A stretch of 64,000 nucleotides of DNA from Soonwooa sp. (GTDB taxonomy: Bacteria > Bacteroidota > Bacteroidia > Flavobacteriales > Weeksellaceae): assembly GCF_030151385.1 (NCBI RefSeq), contig NZ_JASLDS010000053.1:62001-126000 (forward strand), written 5' to 3'. Numbering within the stretch: the first letter of the stretch is position 1; every line of letters begins with the position of its first letter. The translations under genes were made by a program, and so were the position numbers. Below the pieces are notes generated by a model, which worked only from the letters and a program-made list of their open reading frames with translations, did not search any database and was not told where the DNA came from. This document shows positions 35,125 to 42,230 of this stretch, in pieces.

Positions 35125-36480
35125 ATGTTTGGTACTTTTGAAAAAACACATAAAAAAGCAATAGCATATTATCGGCATTCTGCCGAAGATAAGCAGGAGA
35201 ACTCTGTGGCTATCCAACGACAACACACAGAAAAATTTGCACGTGAAAATGATATTGAGATTATCCACGAGGAGACAGACGAGGGAAAGAGCGGACTTCT
35301 TGCCACTCGTCCCGGATTTGAAAATCTGTTTGCAAATTGGGTAGAAAATCCCGAAGCCCCACAATTCGATTATGTGTTGGTTTATGATGTTTCACGTTGG
35401 GGGCGTTTCCAAAATCAAGACGAGGCGGCACACTATACTTATCGTTGCAGTATGCAAGGTAAGGAAGTTGTCTATGTTTCGAGGGGATTTTCTGACAAAA
35501 CCAATCCTCTCTATTCAAGTTTGGAGACTTCACTTCACAGATATATGGCAGGAGAATATAGTCGTCAATTAAGTGCTAAGGTATTCTACGGCTGTGTAAA
35601 AGTTTCCGAGCAGGGATATTCTGCAGGTGGAACGGCAGTCTATGGAATGGCAAGACAATTATTGGATGTGAATAAAAATCCCATTCGTATTCTCAATTTA
35701 GGAGAACACAAGCAAATTGCGAACGAAAGAGTTACTTTTACACCGAAAAATGACGAAACGACAGAAACAGTAAGAGAAATTTTTCATTTGTTCGTAAACA
35801 AAAAATATTTAATTCCTGATATTGTCTCTTATCTCAACCGTAAGGAAATACTGTCTGCTAGCGGGAAGCGTTGGGGCTGGTCGAAAATTATAAAAATTCT
35901 GACAGATGAAACCTATATCGGAACTCGGATTTATAACAAAACCTGGGGACGATTAAAAGAAAAATCTCACGCAAACCCTCGTTCAGAATGGGTAATTGTA
36001 CCTAATGCGTTCGAGGGAATTATTGATGAGGATTTATTTAAAAATGCACAAGAACGTTTGTATTGGATTTTACCGAGTAACTGGAGAAAAGGAATAAGAG
36101 CAAAAAATCGAGCAAGAAAATTTTTTCTCAACAATATACGTCAATGGTTGTTAAGCAAGGGAATGACACCTTTTGAGGCGGAAAAAATCATTATGGAACT
36201 CCCCATTATTTTTGCGGTTAAACTCGAAAATAAACACCTCATTCAATGGTGCTTTCTAATATCCGAAAAAACACGGAATTTTGATGAAGTTTTGTCGATA
36301 AGCGTTACTACTGACCATAAACAAATAATTGATGAATTTTTTCTGATTCCGACAGAAAGTTTTGCCGTTACCGATTATCTGATTTTGAATAAAAATAGTT
36401 CTACATACTATAATTGTAAAATTGATAAAGACAAGATTGAGGAAATAATGAATCATCTTGTTAGCCAAATTAAAAAATAA
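35125..36480 (+). CDS. Serine recombinase coupled to the ParB-like protein
   Basis: 451 residues. The resolvase-type catalytic domain begins AIAYYRHSAEDKQENSVAIQRQ, with the nucleophile at Ser19, and contains VLVYDVSRWGRFQNQDEA. A recombinase domain (about 200-310, PDIVSYLNRKEILSASGKRWGWSKIIKILTDETYIGT) follows. There is no clear zinc ribbon or coiled coil of the large integrase type, and the C-terminal ~130 residues are unlike the integrase at 37556. The family regularly occurs next to ParB-like genes as I recall it, but its function is not known. The stop overlaps the region of the next transcript. Confidence 0.85.
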   Translation: MFGTFEKTHKKAIAYYRHSAEDKQENSVAIQRQHTEKFARENDIEIIHEETDEGKSGLLATRPGFENLFANWVENPEAPQFDYVLVYDVSRWGRFQNQDEAAHYTYRCSMQGKEVVYVSRGFSDKTNPLYSSLETSLHRYMAGEYSRQLSAKVFYGCVKVSEQGYSAGGTAVYGMARQLLDVNKNPIRILNLGEHKQIANERVTFTPKNDETTETVREIFHLFVNKKYLIPDIVSYLNRKEILSASGKRWGWSKIIKILTDETYIGTRIYNKTWGRLKEKSHANPRSEWVIVPNAFEGIIDEDLFKNAQERLYWILPSNWRKGIRAKNRARKFFLNNIRQWLLSKGMTPFEAEKIIMELPIIFAVKLENKHLIQWCFLISEKTRNFDEVLSISVTTDHKQIIDEFFLIPTESFAVTDYLILNKNSSTYYNCKIDKDKIEEIMNHLVSQIKK

Positions 36481-36484
36481 TTAC

Positions 36485-36498
36485 TTACATCGGTGTAA
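36485..36498. promoter_or_regulatory. Palindromic operator-like site 1 upstream of the MerR-like gene
   Basis: TTACATCGGTGTAA, a 14-bp imperfect palindrome, is repeated as TTACATCAACGTAA 36 bp later. A TATCTTTA sequence resembling a -7 element lies between them. Probably the target of the MerR-like regulator encoded just downstream. Confidence 0.6.
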
Positions 36499-36520
36499 TT
36501 TTCATATCTTTACAAAAAAA

Positions 36521-36534
36521 TTACATCAACGTAA
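36521..36534. promoter_or_regulatory. Palindromic operator-like site 2 upstream of the MerR-like gene
   Basis: TTACATCAACGTAA, four bases before the regulator's ATG at 36539. Its position would let a bound protein block translation-start-proximal transcription, so autoregulation is likely. Confidence 0.6.
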
Positions 36535-36538
36535 GTTT

Positions 36539-37372
36539 ATGGAAAAAGAAAAATTTTTACCGCTCGAAACCTTAGGAGGAATATATCAGATAGCCAAGGA
36601 AAAAGAGTTCTACTCCGCTTTCAGTCAGTATATTCACTCGAAAGAGAATGACTATTTGTGGGCATATTTTAACGATAAGAAATATAGAATATCGGATAAT
36701 CTCATATCCTATCGCATTGCGAACCATTGGGAGAAAGAAAGTATTTTGGATGTTAAGCAAAGCGACGGAGGATGGAGAAAATATAGCCTTATGGATGTTA
36801 TTTGGCTTATTATAATTAAAGAACTTCGTCATTTCGGATTAGGGCTCGAAGAAATAAGAAAAGTAAAAAAAACACTTACTGCGAGTTATGAGCAATGCGA
36901 ATACGGCGAACTCGAATTTTACACAGCGTTGGCTTATATAAACAAAACACCTGTTTCAATACTTGTTTTTTCGGATTTTAGAGCAGAAGTAGCAACAGTT
37001 TATGAAGTAATTGGAAGTTCGGATACATACGGAATTTTAAATCATATCAAAATCGACCTCAACCAAATTTTACAAAATATTTTCCCTGAGAAAAATTTTA
37101 AGCCCATATATCAAAATTTTATTGAAATCTCTGATGAACAAAAAATGATATGGGAGAAAATTAAAGAAAAAGAAGTGGAGGAAATTACGGTTTCAGTAAA
37201 AAATGGTGTCCCTGTAAGTATGATTTATACTGTGAGCGAGCCTACGAATAGTAACGTAGGGCAACTCAAAAACAAAAATGCTTTCCAAAGTATTACACAT
37301 ACTCAGCATAAAGGAAAAACCATCGCAGTTAAACGTACAGTATCAAAAAAATTTAAAAGTGATGAAGAATAA
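36539..37372 (+). CDS. MerR-like transcriptional regulator of the element
   Basis: 277 residues from the ATG at 36539. A longer frame from a TTG at 36458 would run through both operator-like palindromes and overlap the recombinase, so it is rejected. The MerR-type winged helix covers residues about 40-110: KYRISDNLISYRIANHWEKESIL, WRKYSLMDVIWLIIIKELRHFGLGLEEIRKVKKTL. The C-terminal half is a separate domain (YTALAYINKTPVSILVFSD) of unknown type, not an obvious drug or metal sensor. It likely controls the integrase or itself. Confidence 0.8.
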   Translation: MEKEKFLPLETLGGIYQIAKEKEFYSAFSQYIHSKENDYLWAYFNDKKYRISDNLISYRIANHWEKESILDVKQSDGGWRKYSLMDVIWLIIIKELRHFGLGLEEIRKVKKTLTASYEQCEYGELEFYTALAYINKTPVSILVFSDFRAEVATVYEVIGSSDTYGILNHIKIDLNQILQNIFPEKNFKPIYQNFIEISDEQKMIWEKIKEKEVEEITVSVKNGVPVSMIYTVSEPTNSNVGQLKNKNAFQSITHTQHKGKTIAVKRTVSKKFKSDEE

Positions 37373-37443
37373 TATCATACATTCACAGTCCACACCGAAA
37401 GCCCTATCAGTAGCACTGAACGGCTTCACTACGATAATAAGCT

Positions 37444-37620
37444 ATGCTTTCCATCGAAAAGTGCCGTCAGAAAATCAACCAAGGAAGTCTGAAATTTGGA
37501 GAACAAGAAACTCAGTTATTAAGAATGCTATGTTATAAACTTGCCCAAATAGAATATGAAAACTTCAAAAAACTACAAGGAAAGAAACGTAGTCATCTAC
37601 ACAAGGGTATCGACAGATGA
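37444..37620 (+). CDS. Small protein overlapping the integrase start
   Basis: 58 residues. It begins MLSIEKCRQKINQGSLKF and continues with EQETQLLRMLCYKLAQIEYENF, an amphipathic helix-rich composition with good coding character. Its last 65 bases overlap the start of the integrase gene in another frame. Short proteins with the sequence pattern MLSIEKCR...YKLAxIEYENFK are, to my recollection, common just upstream of serine recombinases in Bacteroidota elements. It may be an excision or directionality factor, or couple translation to the integrase; neither is shown. Confidence 0.6.
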   Translation: MLSIEKCRQKINQGSLKFGEQETQLLRMLCYKLAQIEYENFKKLQGKKRSHLHKGIDR

Positions 37621-39124
37621 ACAAAAAGAGAATGGGTTCAGTCTGCAAGACCAATACGCAAAGCTTGTTAAGCATTGTGAAAGAGGTAATTTTAATATTC
37701 TTGCACATTATCAGGATGACCATTCTGCCAAAAATTTTAATCGTCCAAGTTTCAATGCTTTCTTGGAAGACGTAAAGTCTAAGAAAATAAAGCCCGACAT
37801 GTTTCTTTGTGTCCGTCCTGACAGATTTTCGAGAAATCTTGAAAATACTTTGTCAATGCTAACCAAGTTCAGAAAATTTGGAATTGAATTTAGAACACTT
37901 GAAAATCATACAGATTTGGATAGCCCCGAAAGTTTACTACCATTCATAGTGAATAATTTATTACCTCAAATAGATAATGAAAGAAAAGGTCTAAATACGA
38001 AGCAATGTATGCGTCAGGCAATGAGGGAGGGAAGAACAATGGGACGACCTCCTGTCGGCTATATGAATGACAAAATAAATAAAACCATTGTTCTGCATCC
38101 GACCAATGCTCCACTAATAAAAAAAGGTTTTGAACTGTTGTCAGGCGGAGTGTATTCCATAGAAGAGGTTAGGCAAATGTTGATTAAAGACGGTTTAAGA
38201 AACTGCTGTAAACAAAACTTCTTATATACTGTCAAAAATCCGTATTACTACGGACTTATTAAAATTCCTGCTTGGAAAGATGAGCCGGAAATGGAGGTAA
38301 TCGGCTTACACGAGCCATTGATTAGTAGAGAAGTATTCGATGAAGTTCAGGATATAATTTCGGGTAGAAAGAAAAATACGCCAAGCAAACTAACACGAAA
38401 AGACGAACTTCCTCTGAGGGGGCATTTGAGTTGTCAAAGATGTGGTGGAAAATTAACAGGTAGTCGCTCTACAAGTAGGAATGGTTCAAGAATTTTTTAC
38501 TACCATTGTCAGAAAGGTTGTAAGGAACGTTTCAGAGCCGATGCTTCTAATGAGTCATTTGAGGAATTTCTCGGTTCTTTTGTGATTTCTGAGCAGGTTC
38601 TTGGTTTATATATTGAGATTCTCAAAGATGTTTTCGGACAAGGAGAAGTCGAAAGAAATCGACAACTCAAAATTATTGACGATAACATTGAAAAAGTAAA
38701 AAGTCGGCTGTATAATTTAGAGAACAACTTTTTGGATGAAAAAATTGATGTTCAGGATTATCAGGGAATGAAGAGGAGATTACAGAGTGAAATTGAAGAA
38801 TTGGGAGACAGAAAGGAGGAATTTACTATCGAAAAAACTGATTTGGAAAAATATTTTGAATATGGCTCTGCGTTCTTGTATGATATGAAAAAGTATTATC
38901 GGGAAGCACCGTTAGAAATTAAACAAAAAATTGTTGGTTCGATATTTCCTGAAAATTTAGTTTTCTCCGAAAATAAATATCGAACCACCCAAATTAATAA
39001 GTTACTTAAAATTTTAACCTTAAATATCAACGGATTAGGAGAAATAAAAAAAGGACAAGAAGATAAAAATATCAACTTGTCCAATATGGCTCCTCCTGCT
39101 GGGCTCGAACCAGCGACCCTCTGA
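37556..39124 (+). CDS. Large serine integrase
   Basis: 522 residues. Catalytic domain: VVIYTRVSTDEQ with the nucleophile at Ser19, then RPDRFSRN. A recombinase domain (about 160-260, GRPPVGYM and NPYYYGLIKIPAW) is followed by a zinc ribbon (CQRCGG near 293 with HCQKGC near 320) and a coiled coil (about 355-440), the plan of large serine integrases. The last residues NMAPPAGLEPATL come from reading the opposite strand of tRNA-Asn: the frame enters attR and stops in the tRNA. On excision the frame would instead continue from attP into the element's left end and stop at 30655-30657, giving a different tail of about 35 residues after NMAP. Confidence 0.92.
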   Translation: MKTSKNYKERNVVIYTRVSTDEQKENGFSLQDQYAKLVKHCERGNFNILAHYQDDHSAKNFNRPSFNAFLEDVKSKKIKPDMFLCVRPDRFSRNLENTLSMLTKFRKFGIEFRTLENHTDLDSPESLLPFIVNNLLPQIDNERKGLNTKQCMRQAMREGRTMGRPPVGYMNDKINKTIVLHPTNAPLIKKGFELLSGGVYSIEEVRQMLIKDGLRNCCKQNFLYTVKNPYYYGLIKIPAWKDEPEMEVIGLHEPLISREVFDEVQDIISGRKKNTPSKLTRKDELPLRGHLSCQRCGGKLTGSRSTSRNGSRIFYYHCQKGCKERFRADASNESFEEFLGSFVISEQVLGLYIEILKDVFGQGEVERNRQLKIIDDNIEKVKSRLYNLENNFLDEKIDVQDYQGMKRRLQSEIEELGDRKEEFTIEKTDLEKYFEYGSAFLYDMKKYYREAPLEIKQKIVGSIFPENLVFSENKYRTTQINKLLKILTLNINGLGEIKKGQEDKNINLSNMAPPAGLEPATL

Positions 39125-39163
39125 TTAACAGTCAGATGCTCTAACCAACTGAGCTAAGGAGGA
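39087..39163 (-). tRNA. tRNA-Asn (GTT), copy 1, at attR
   Basis: Full cloverleaf on the minus strand: acceptor TCCTCCT / AGGAGGA, D-arm AGCTCAGTTGG, anticodon loop CTGTTAA giving GTT (Asn), and T-arm GGTTCGAGCC. Its 3' end holds the attR core. An encoded CCA is present (39087-39089), but it is contributed by the element; copy 2 and the reconstructed original site have no encoded CCA. Confidence 0.93.
39089..39093. other. attR core (GCTCC)
   Basis: Right copy of the direct repeat, inside the tRNA-Asn acceptor and discriminator. The central dinucleotide of the attP dyad, TC, lies in this core and is the likely crossover point. Confidence 0.7.
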
Positions 39164-39184
39164 ATGTTTCCTTTTTAAGTGCTG

Positions 39185-39215
39185 CAAATATAGAAATTAA
39201 TTTGTTTCAAATCAA
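39185..39215 (-). promoter_or_regulatory. Promoter of tRNA-Asn copy 1
   Basis: On the minus strand, TTG (39213-39215), a 20-bp spacer, then TATATTTG (39185-39192): an exact Bacteroidota TTG-N20-TAnnTTTG promoter 21 bp before the tRNA 5' end. Confidence 0.8.
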
Positions 39216-39330
39216 GCATATCACGCTCTAATAAAGAAAAAAATGATTTTTTTTAACCGAAATAGACTTATCTATTTGATTCTGAATAAATAAAATTTTA
39301 CAATTTATTGGTATTAACCCAAAACAAAAA

Positions 39331-39352
39331 AGACTTACATTACTGTAAGTCT
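39331..39352 (-). terminator. Terminator of tRNA-Asn copy 2
   Basis: AGACTTACA pairs with TGTAAGTCT around TTAC, followed by T residues on the minus strand, 5 bp behind the tRNA 3' end. Confidence 0.85.
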
Positions 39353-39356
39353 TTTG

Positions 39357-39430
39357 CTCCTCCTGCTGGGCTCGAACCAGCGACCCTCTGATTAACAGTC
39401 AGATGCTCTAACCAACTGAGCTAAGGAGGA
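39357..39430 (-). tRNA. tRNA-Asn (GTT), copy 2
   Basis: 74-nt gene identical to copy 1 over its mature length, anticodon GTT. The 3' flank is GCAAAAG, so CCA is not encoded. It remains undisturbed and shows what copy 1 looked like before insertion of the element. Confidence 0.95.
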
Positions 39431-39452
39431 ATGTCCTTCATTTAAAGTGGTG

Positions 39453-39483
39453 CAAATATATAACGATTTTATATTCGCACCAA
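39453..39483 (-). promoter_or_regulatory. Promoter of tRNA-Asn copy 2
   Basis: On the minus strand, TTG (39481-39483), a 20-bp spacer and TATATTTG (39453-39460), 22 bp before the tRNA 5' end. The same layout as for copy 1. Confidence 0.82.
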
Positions 39484-39514
39484 ATTTATTTTGAACTTTT
39501 TTTGAAAATTTTAA

Positions 39515-40852
39515 TTAAAACTTCCCAGTAATCCACTTAACTATGTCACTTCCAAAGATTAACACCATTAATCCAAGTAAGAAAATAACACCAATCATTT
39601 GTGCATTTTCAAGAACTTTTTGCGGAACTGGTTTTCCTGTAATCATTTCCCAAAGCGTAAACATAACGTGACCACCATCCAAACCAGGAATCGGAATAAG
39701 GTTAAGGAATGCTAACCAAACAGAGAACATCGCTGTAAAGCTCCAGAAAAACTCCCAATTGATGGTTTTTGGCATTTGCTTGATGATACCAATTGGTCCA
39801 GAAACTTTTTTGTAACCCTCAGTTTTGCTGTTGAAGATAATCTTAAACTGCTTAATTTGCATTACCAAAACGTCAATGGTTCTTTCAAAACCTCTAGGGA
39901 TAGCCTCTAGGAAAGTATAATTTTTAACAACCTCAGTTTTATCTAGACTTTTCTGTGCAATAGCTGGGTTAGGAAAAATACCTAGTTTTCCATCTTTACC
40001 AAGTGTTGTATTTAGTACTACTATTTGATTATTTCTTTCAACTTTTATAGAGATTTCTTTACCCGGATTTTCGGATATGTTTTTGGTTACCAAATCGTAG
40101 TAAGGCGTTGGCTGTCCATTAACTTCGATAATTTTATCACCAGTTTTTAATCCCATTTTATCAGCTGGATAGTTGGCAACGATACTATCTACAACCGCTG
40201 GAAAACGATTGCTGAAATATAATTTTGCCTCATTGGCTTTTAGGACTTCTGCAACACCATCTTCATTGACTGGAAAAGTCACTTCTTTACCATCACGCAA
40301 AACAGTTACATTATTTGCAAAAAGCATATTCATAATGGATGATTGCATGCGTTCTGCTGGTTTTCCGTCAATCTTAAGGATTTTATCTCCCGTTTTAAGA
40401 CCCATTTTTGCGCCTTCGGAAGTTACCGCAATACCAGCATCAAATTTTGAATTGTCATAGTATTTTTCACCGTTAAAATAAGAAAGGCAAGAATAGATTA
40501 ACCAAGCCAAAAAGAAGTTAACTGTAACACCTCCTAGCATGATGATAAGACGTTGCCATGCTGGTTTGCTACGGAATTCCCAAGGTTCTGCTGGTTTTTT
40601 TAATTGTTCGGTATCCATACTTTCGTCAACCATACCAGCGATTTTTACATAACCACCAAAAGGTAACCAACCGATACCATATTCAGTTTCACCGATCTTC
40701 TTTTTAGCAATAGAAAACCAGGGGTCAAAGAACAAATAAAATTTTTCAACTTTAGTTTTGAAAAGTTTGGCTGGGATAAAGTGCCCAAGCTCATGCAAGA
40801 TTACAAGAATTGAAATACTCAGTATAAATTGAAATAACTGTTGTAGTGCCAT
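39515..40852 (-). CDS. rseP: RIP metalloprotease RseP
   Basis: 445 residues. Intramembrane site-2 protease that cuts anti-sigma factors and cleared signal peptides. The zinc motif is LHELGHFIPAKLF at the N-terminus, with the third metal ligand in PIPGLDGGHVMF near the C-terminus; two PDZ domains lie between (about residues 120-200 and 205-290, with two near-repeats of MGLKTGDKI). Four membrane segments are predicted. Typical length for the family. Confidence 0.94.
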   Translation of the reverse strand: MALQQLFQFILSISILVILHELGHFIPAKLFKTKVEKFYLFFDPWFSIAKKKIGETEYGIGWLPFGGYVKIAGMVDESMDTEQLKKPAEPWEFRSKPAWQRLIIMLGGVTVNFFLAWLIYSCLSYFNGEKYYDNSKFDAGIAVTSEGAKMGLKTGDKILKIDGKPAERMQSSIMNMLFANNVTVLRDGKEVTFPVNEDGVAEVLKANEAKLYFSNRFPAVVDSIVANYPADKMGLKTGDKIIEVNGQPTPYYDLVTKNISENPGKEISIKVERNNQIVVLNTTLGKDGKLGIFPNPAIAQKSLDKTEVVKNYTFLEAIPRGFERTIDVLVMQIKQFKIIFNSKTEGYKKVSGPIGIIKQMPKTINWEFFWSFTAMFSVWLAFLNLIPIPGLDGGHVMFTLWEMITGKPVPQKVLENAQMIGVIFLLGLMVLIFGSDIVKWITGKF

Positions 40853-40913
40853 TTATTTTGTTTAAAATTAAATTACGCAAAGGTAAGCAATTGGTATTAG
40901 ATTTTTTACAAAG

Positions 40914-40946
40914 AAAAAACCCTATCCGAAGATAAGGTCTTTTTTA
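40914..40946 (-). terminator. Terminator of the barrel-protein gene pair
   Basis: On the minus strand, ACCTTATC pairs with GATAGGGT (one T-G pair) around TTCG and is followed by six T residues, about 20 bp beyond the stop at 40968. Confidence 0.75.
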
Positions 40947-40967
40947 ACTATTTTTATAAATAATTTC

Positions 40968-41438
40968 TTATTTCAAAATGTACTTGAAGCCTATAGTAAA
41001 GCGTCCAGCTTGAAAATTAGATTCATCAGAAAGATTCCAATAAGGCTTCCAGTCAAAGCTCATTGCTAATGGAGCCGACGGGATTTTGAATTCTAATCCC
41101 AATTGTGGTCTAATTCCGAAAGCAGAACCACCTCCATGATTTGCGAATGCAACTTGTGGTCCAACACCAATGTACCAACCTAAGCCGCTAGCGCCTCTAA
41201 ATTTTTGGTTATAGGTATAGTCTGCACCTAATACTGTTACACCACTACCAAATAATACTTGTACATTACCAGCATTTCTTCCATCGAAAGAGTGCTTATA
41301 TTGAGGACCTACTAAAGTACCCCCATCTCCAAGATCGATAGCAATTCCTAACGCATCTCTATATGACTGCGCATGCGCAAATTGACTTCCAAGTGCTACT
41401 GCACCTACTAAAGCGATTGATTTAACTAAGTTTTTCAT
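40968..41438 (-). CDS. Outer-membrane beta-barrel-like protein 1
   Basis: 156 residues from the ATG at 41438, which begins MKNLVKSIALVGAVALGSQF, a clear signal peptide cut after AHA. An upstream start would place 21 residues ahead of the signal peptide and is rejected. The mature part is made of alternating strands (GPQYKHSF, VQVLFGSGVTVLGADYTY, GLGWYIGVGPQVAF, RFTIGFKYILK) typical of an eight-stranded small barrel. No specific function is inferred. It is followed by a terminator and preceded by a second barrel gene. Confidence 0.8.
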   Translation of the reverse strand: MKNLVKSIALVGAVALGSQFAHAQSYRDALGIAIDLGDGGTLVGPQYKHSFDGRNAGNVQVLFGSGVTVLGADYTYNQKFRGASGLGWYIGVGPQVAFANHGGGSAFGIRPQLGLEFKIPSAPLAMSFDWKPYWNLSDESNFQAGRFTIGFKYILK

Positions 41439-41481
41439 TATAGTAAATTTTTTGTTGTTTGTGTATATTGTGATTATTTGT

Positions 41482-41916
41482 TTACAAATTAACAACGACA
41501 CCTAAGCCGCCACGATTTCCTAATTCTACGAAACCACCAATTTTGTCTGTGAAGAAGTATCTAACGCCAACGTGCGCTCCAAAATCAAAAGTGTCTCCTA
41601 ATACTCCTAGAGTCACTCCTGGATAAATATCCAATTTGCTATCTAGATTTAATAAATCATGCAAGTGATAGTTGAATCGACCATGAATTGAAAAATCAGA
41701 TTTGTGGTCGTTTTTCCCAAAATACAGACCTAGACCTGCTCCCACCGAAATGGCATCTGCAATACCATAATCATAACTACCTTTAAGACCTAAGCCTTCG
41801 CTTCCATAAAAATTAAGACCTGCTTGTACTTTTTGATCGCCTTGTCCATTCCAAGCTTGCGCCGAAGCTGTTGTCATCATAAAGCAACCTAAAGCTGCTA
41901 ACATCAATTTCTTCAT
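41482..41916 (-). CDS. Outer-membrane beta-barrel-like protein 2
   Basis: 144 residues with a signal peptide cut near ASAQA. The mature part is again an alternating-strand barrel (GLNFYGSEGLGLKGSYDYGIADAISVGAGLGLYFG, VTLGVLGDTFDFGAHVGVRYFF), ending in a VVNL tail. It probably forms an operon with the following barrel gene and may be a related protein. Function unknown. Confidence 0.78.
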   Translation of the reverse strand: MKKLMLAALGCFMMTTASAQAWNGQGDQKVQAGLNFYGSEGLGLKGSYDYGIADAISVGAGLGLYFGKNDHKSDFSIHGRFNYHLHDLLNLDSKLDIYPGVTLGVLGDTFDFGAHVGVRYFFTDKIGGFVELGNRGGLGVVVNL

Positions 41917-42200
41917 ATTTATTCTTCTAACTATCAGCTTATCAAAAATAAGACCAATATTTTATGACAAGCATAATTATTTAGTAAAAAATAAGATGCT
42001 AAGTTGTTAAAATCCTCACAATTAGCATATTTCATCATTAAATAACAATCAATCTTTAGATTTTTTTGATGAATTAAAACGTAAATCTTGCTTTTTGTTG
42101 CGGAATTTTAATATAAAATAAGTTTTTTAGTAATACTTGTACTGAAAATAATAAGCAATTTAGAATTTTATTTCGTGCTTCAAATGCCACCTTTTTTAAT

Positions 42201-42208
42201 TAATTTTG
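42201..42208 (+). promoter_or_regulatory. -7 element of menD
   Basis: TAATTTTG matches TAnnTTTG, 23 bp before the menD start. No clear -33 TTG was found. Apart from this, the 314 bp between the barrel gene and menD (41917-42230) are AT-rich with nothing recognised. Confidence 0.45.
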
Positions 42209-42230
42209 TCCTTTAGTTAAGATAAAAAGC

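Larger units (their letters stand above)
30544..39093. mobile_element. Integrated element in tRNA-Asn, large serine integrase type
   Basis: The 8.5-kb segment is bounded by GCTCC at 30544-30548 and 39089-39093. On the right, this sequence is the 3' end of a tRNA-Asn gene; on the left it is followed by element DNA and preceded by what was the tRNA's downstream terminator. Joining the two inner flanks gives TATGG-CTCC-CCATA, a dyad around the core as expected of an attP site for a large serine integrase. The integrase gene is at the right end, as usual. Cargo: HTH protein, DUF488 protein, resolvase-like recombinase, membrane protein, ParB-like protein plus recombinase, MerR-like regulator. No relaxase, conjugation or phage structural gene is seen, so transfer would depend on another element. 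Confidence 0.85.

Noticed and set aside
36458..36538. TTG-start extension of the MerR-like gene
   Set aside because: It overlaps the recombinase gene and runs through both operator-like palindromes.
37278..37538. 86-residue frame between the MerR-like gene and the integrase
   Set aside because: It overlaps the end of the MerR-like gene and the better small frame at 37444-37620, and has no protein-like pattern. It is most likely a shadow frame.
41439..41501. N-terminal extension of barrel protein 1
   Set aside because: It precedes a clear signal peptide and overlaps the end of the upstream gene.
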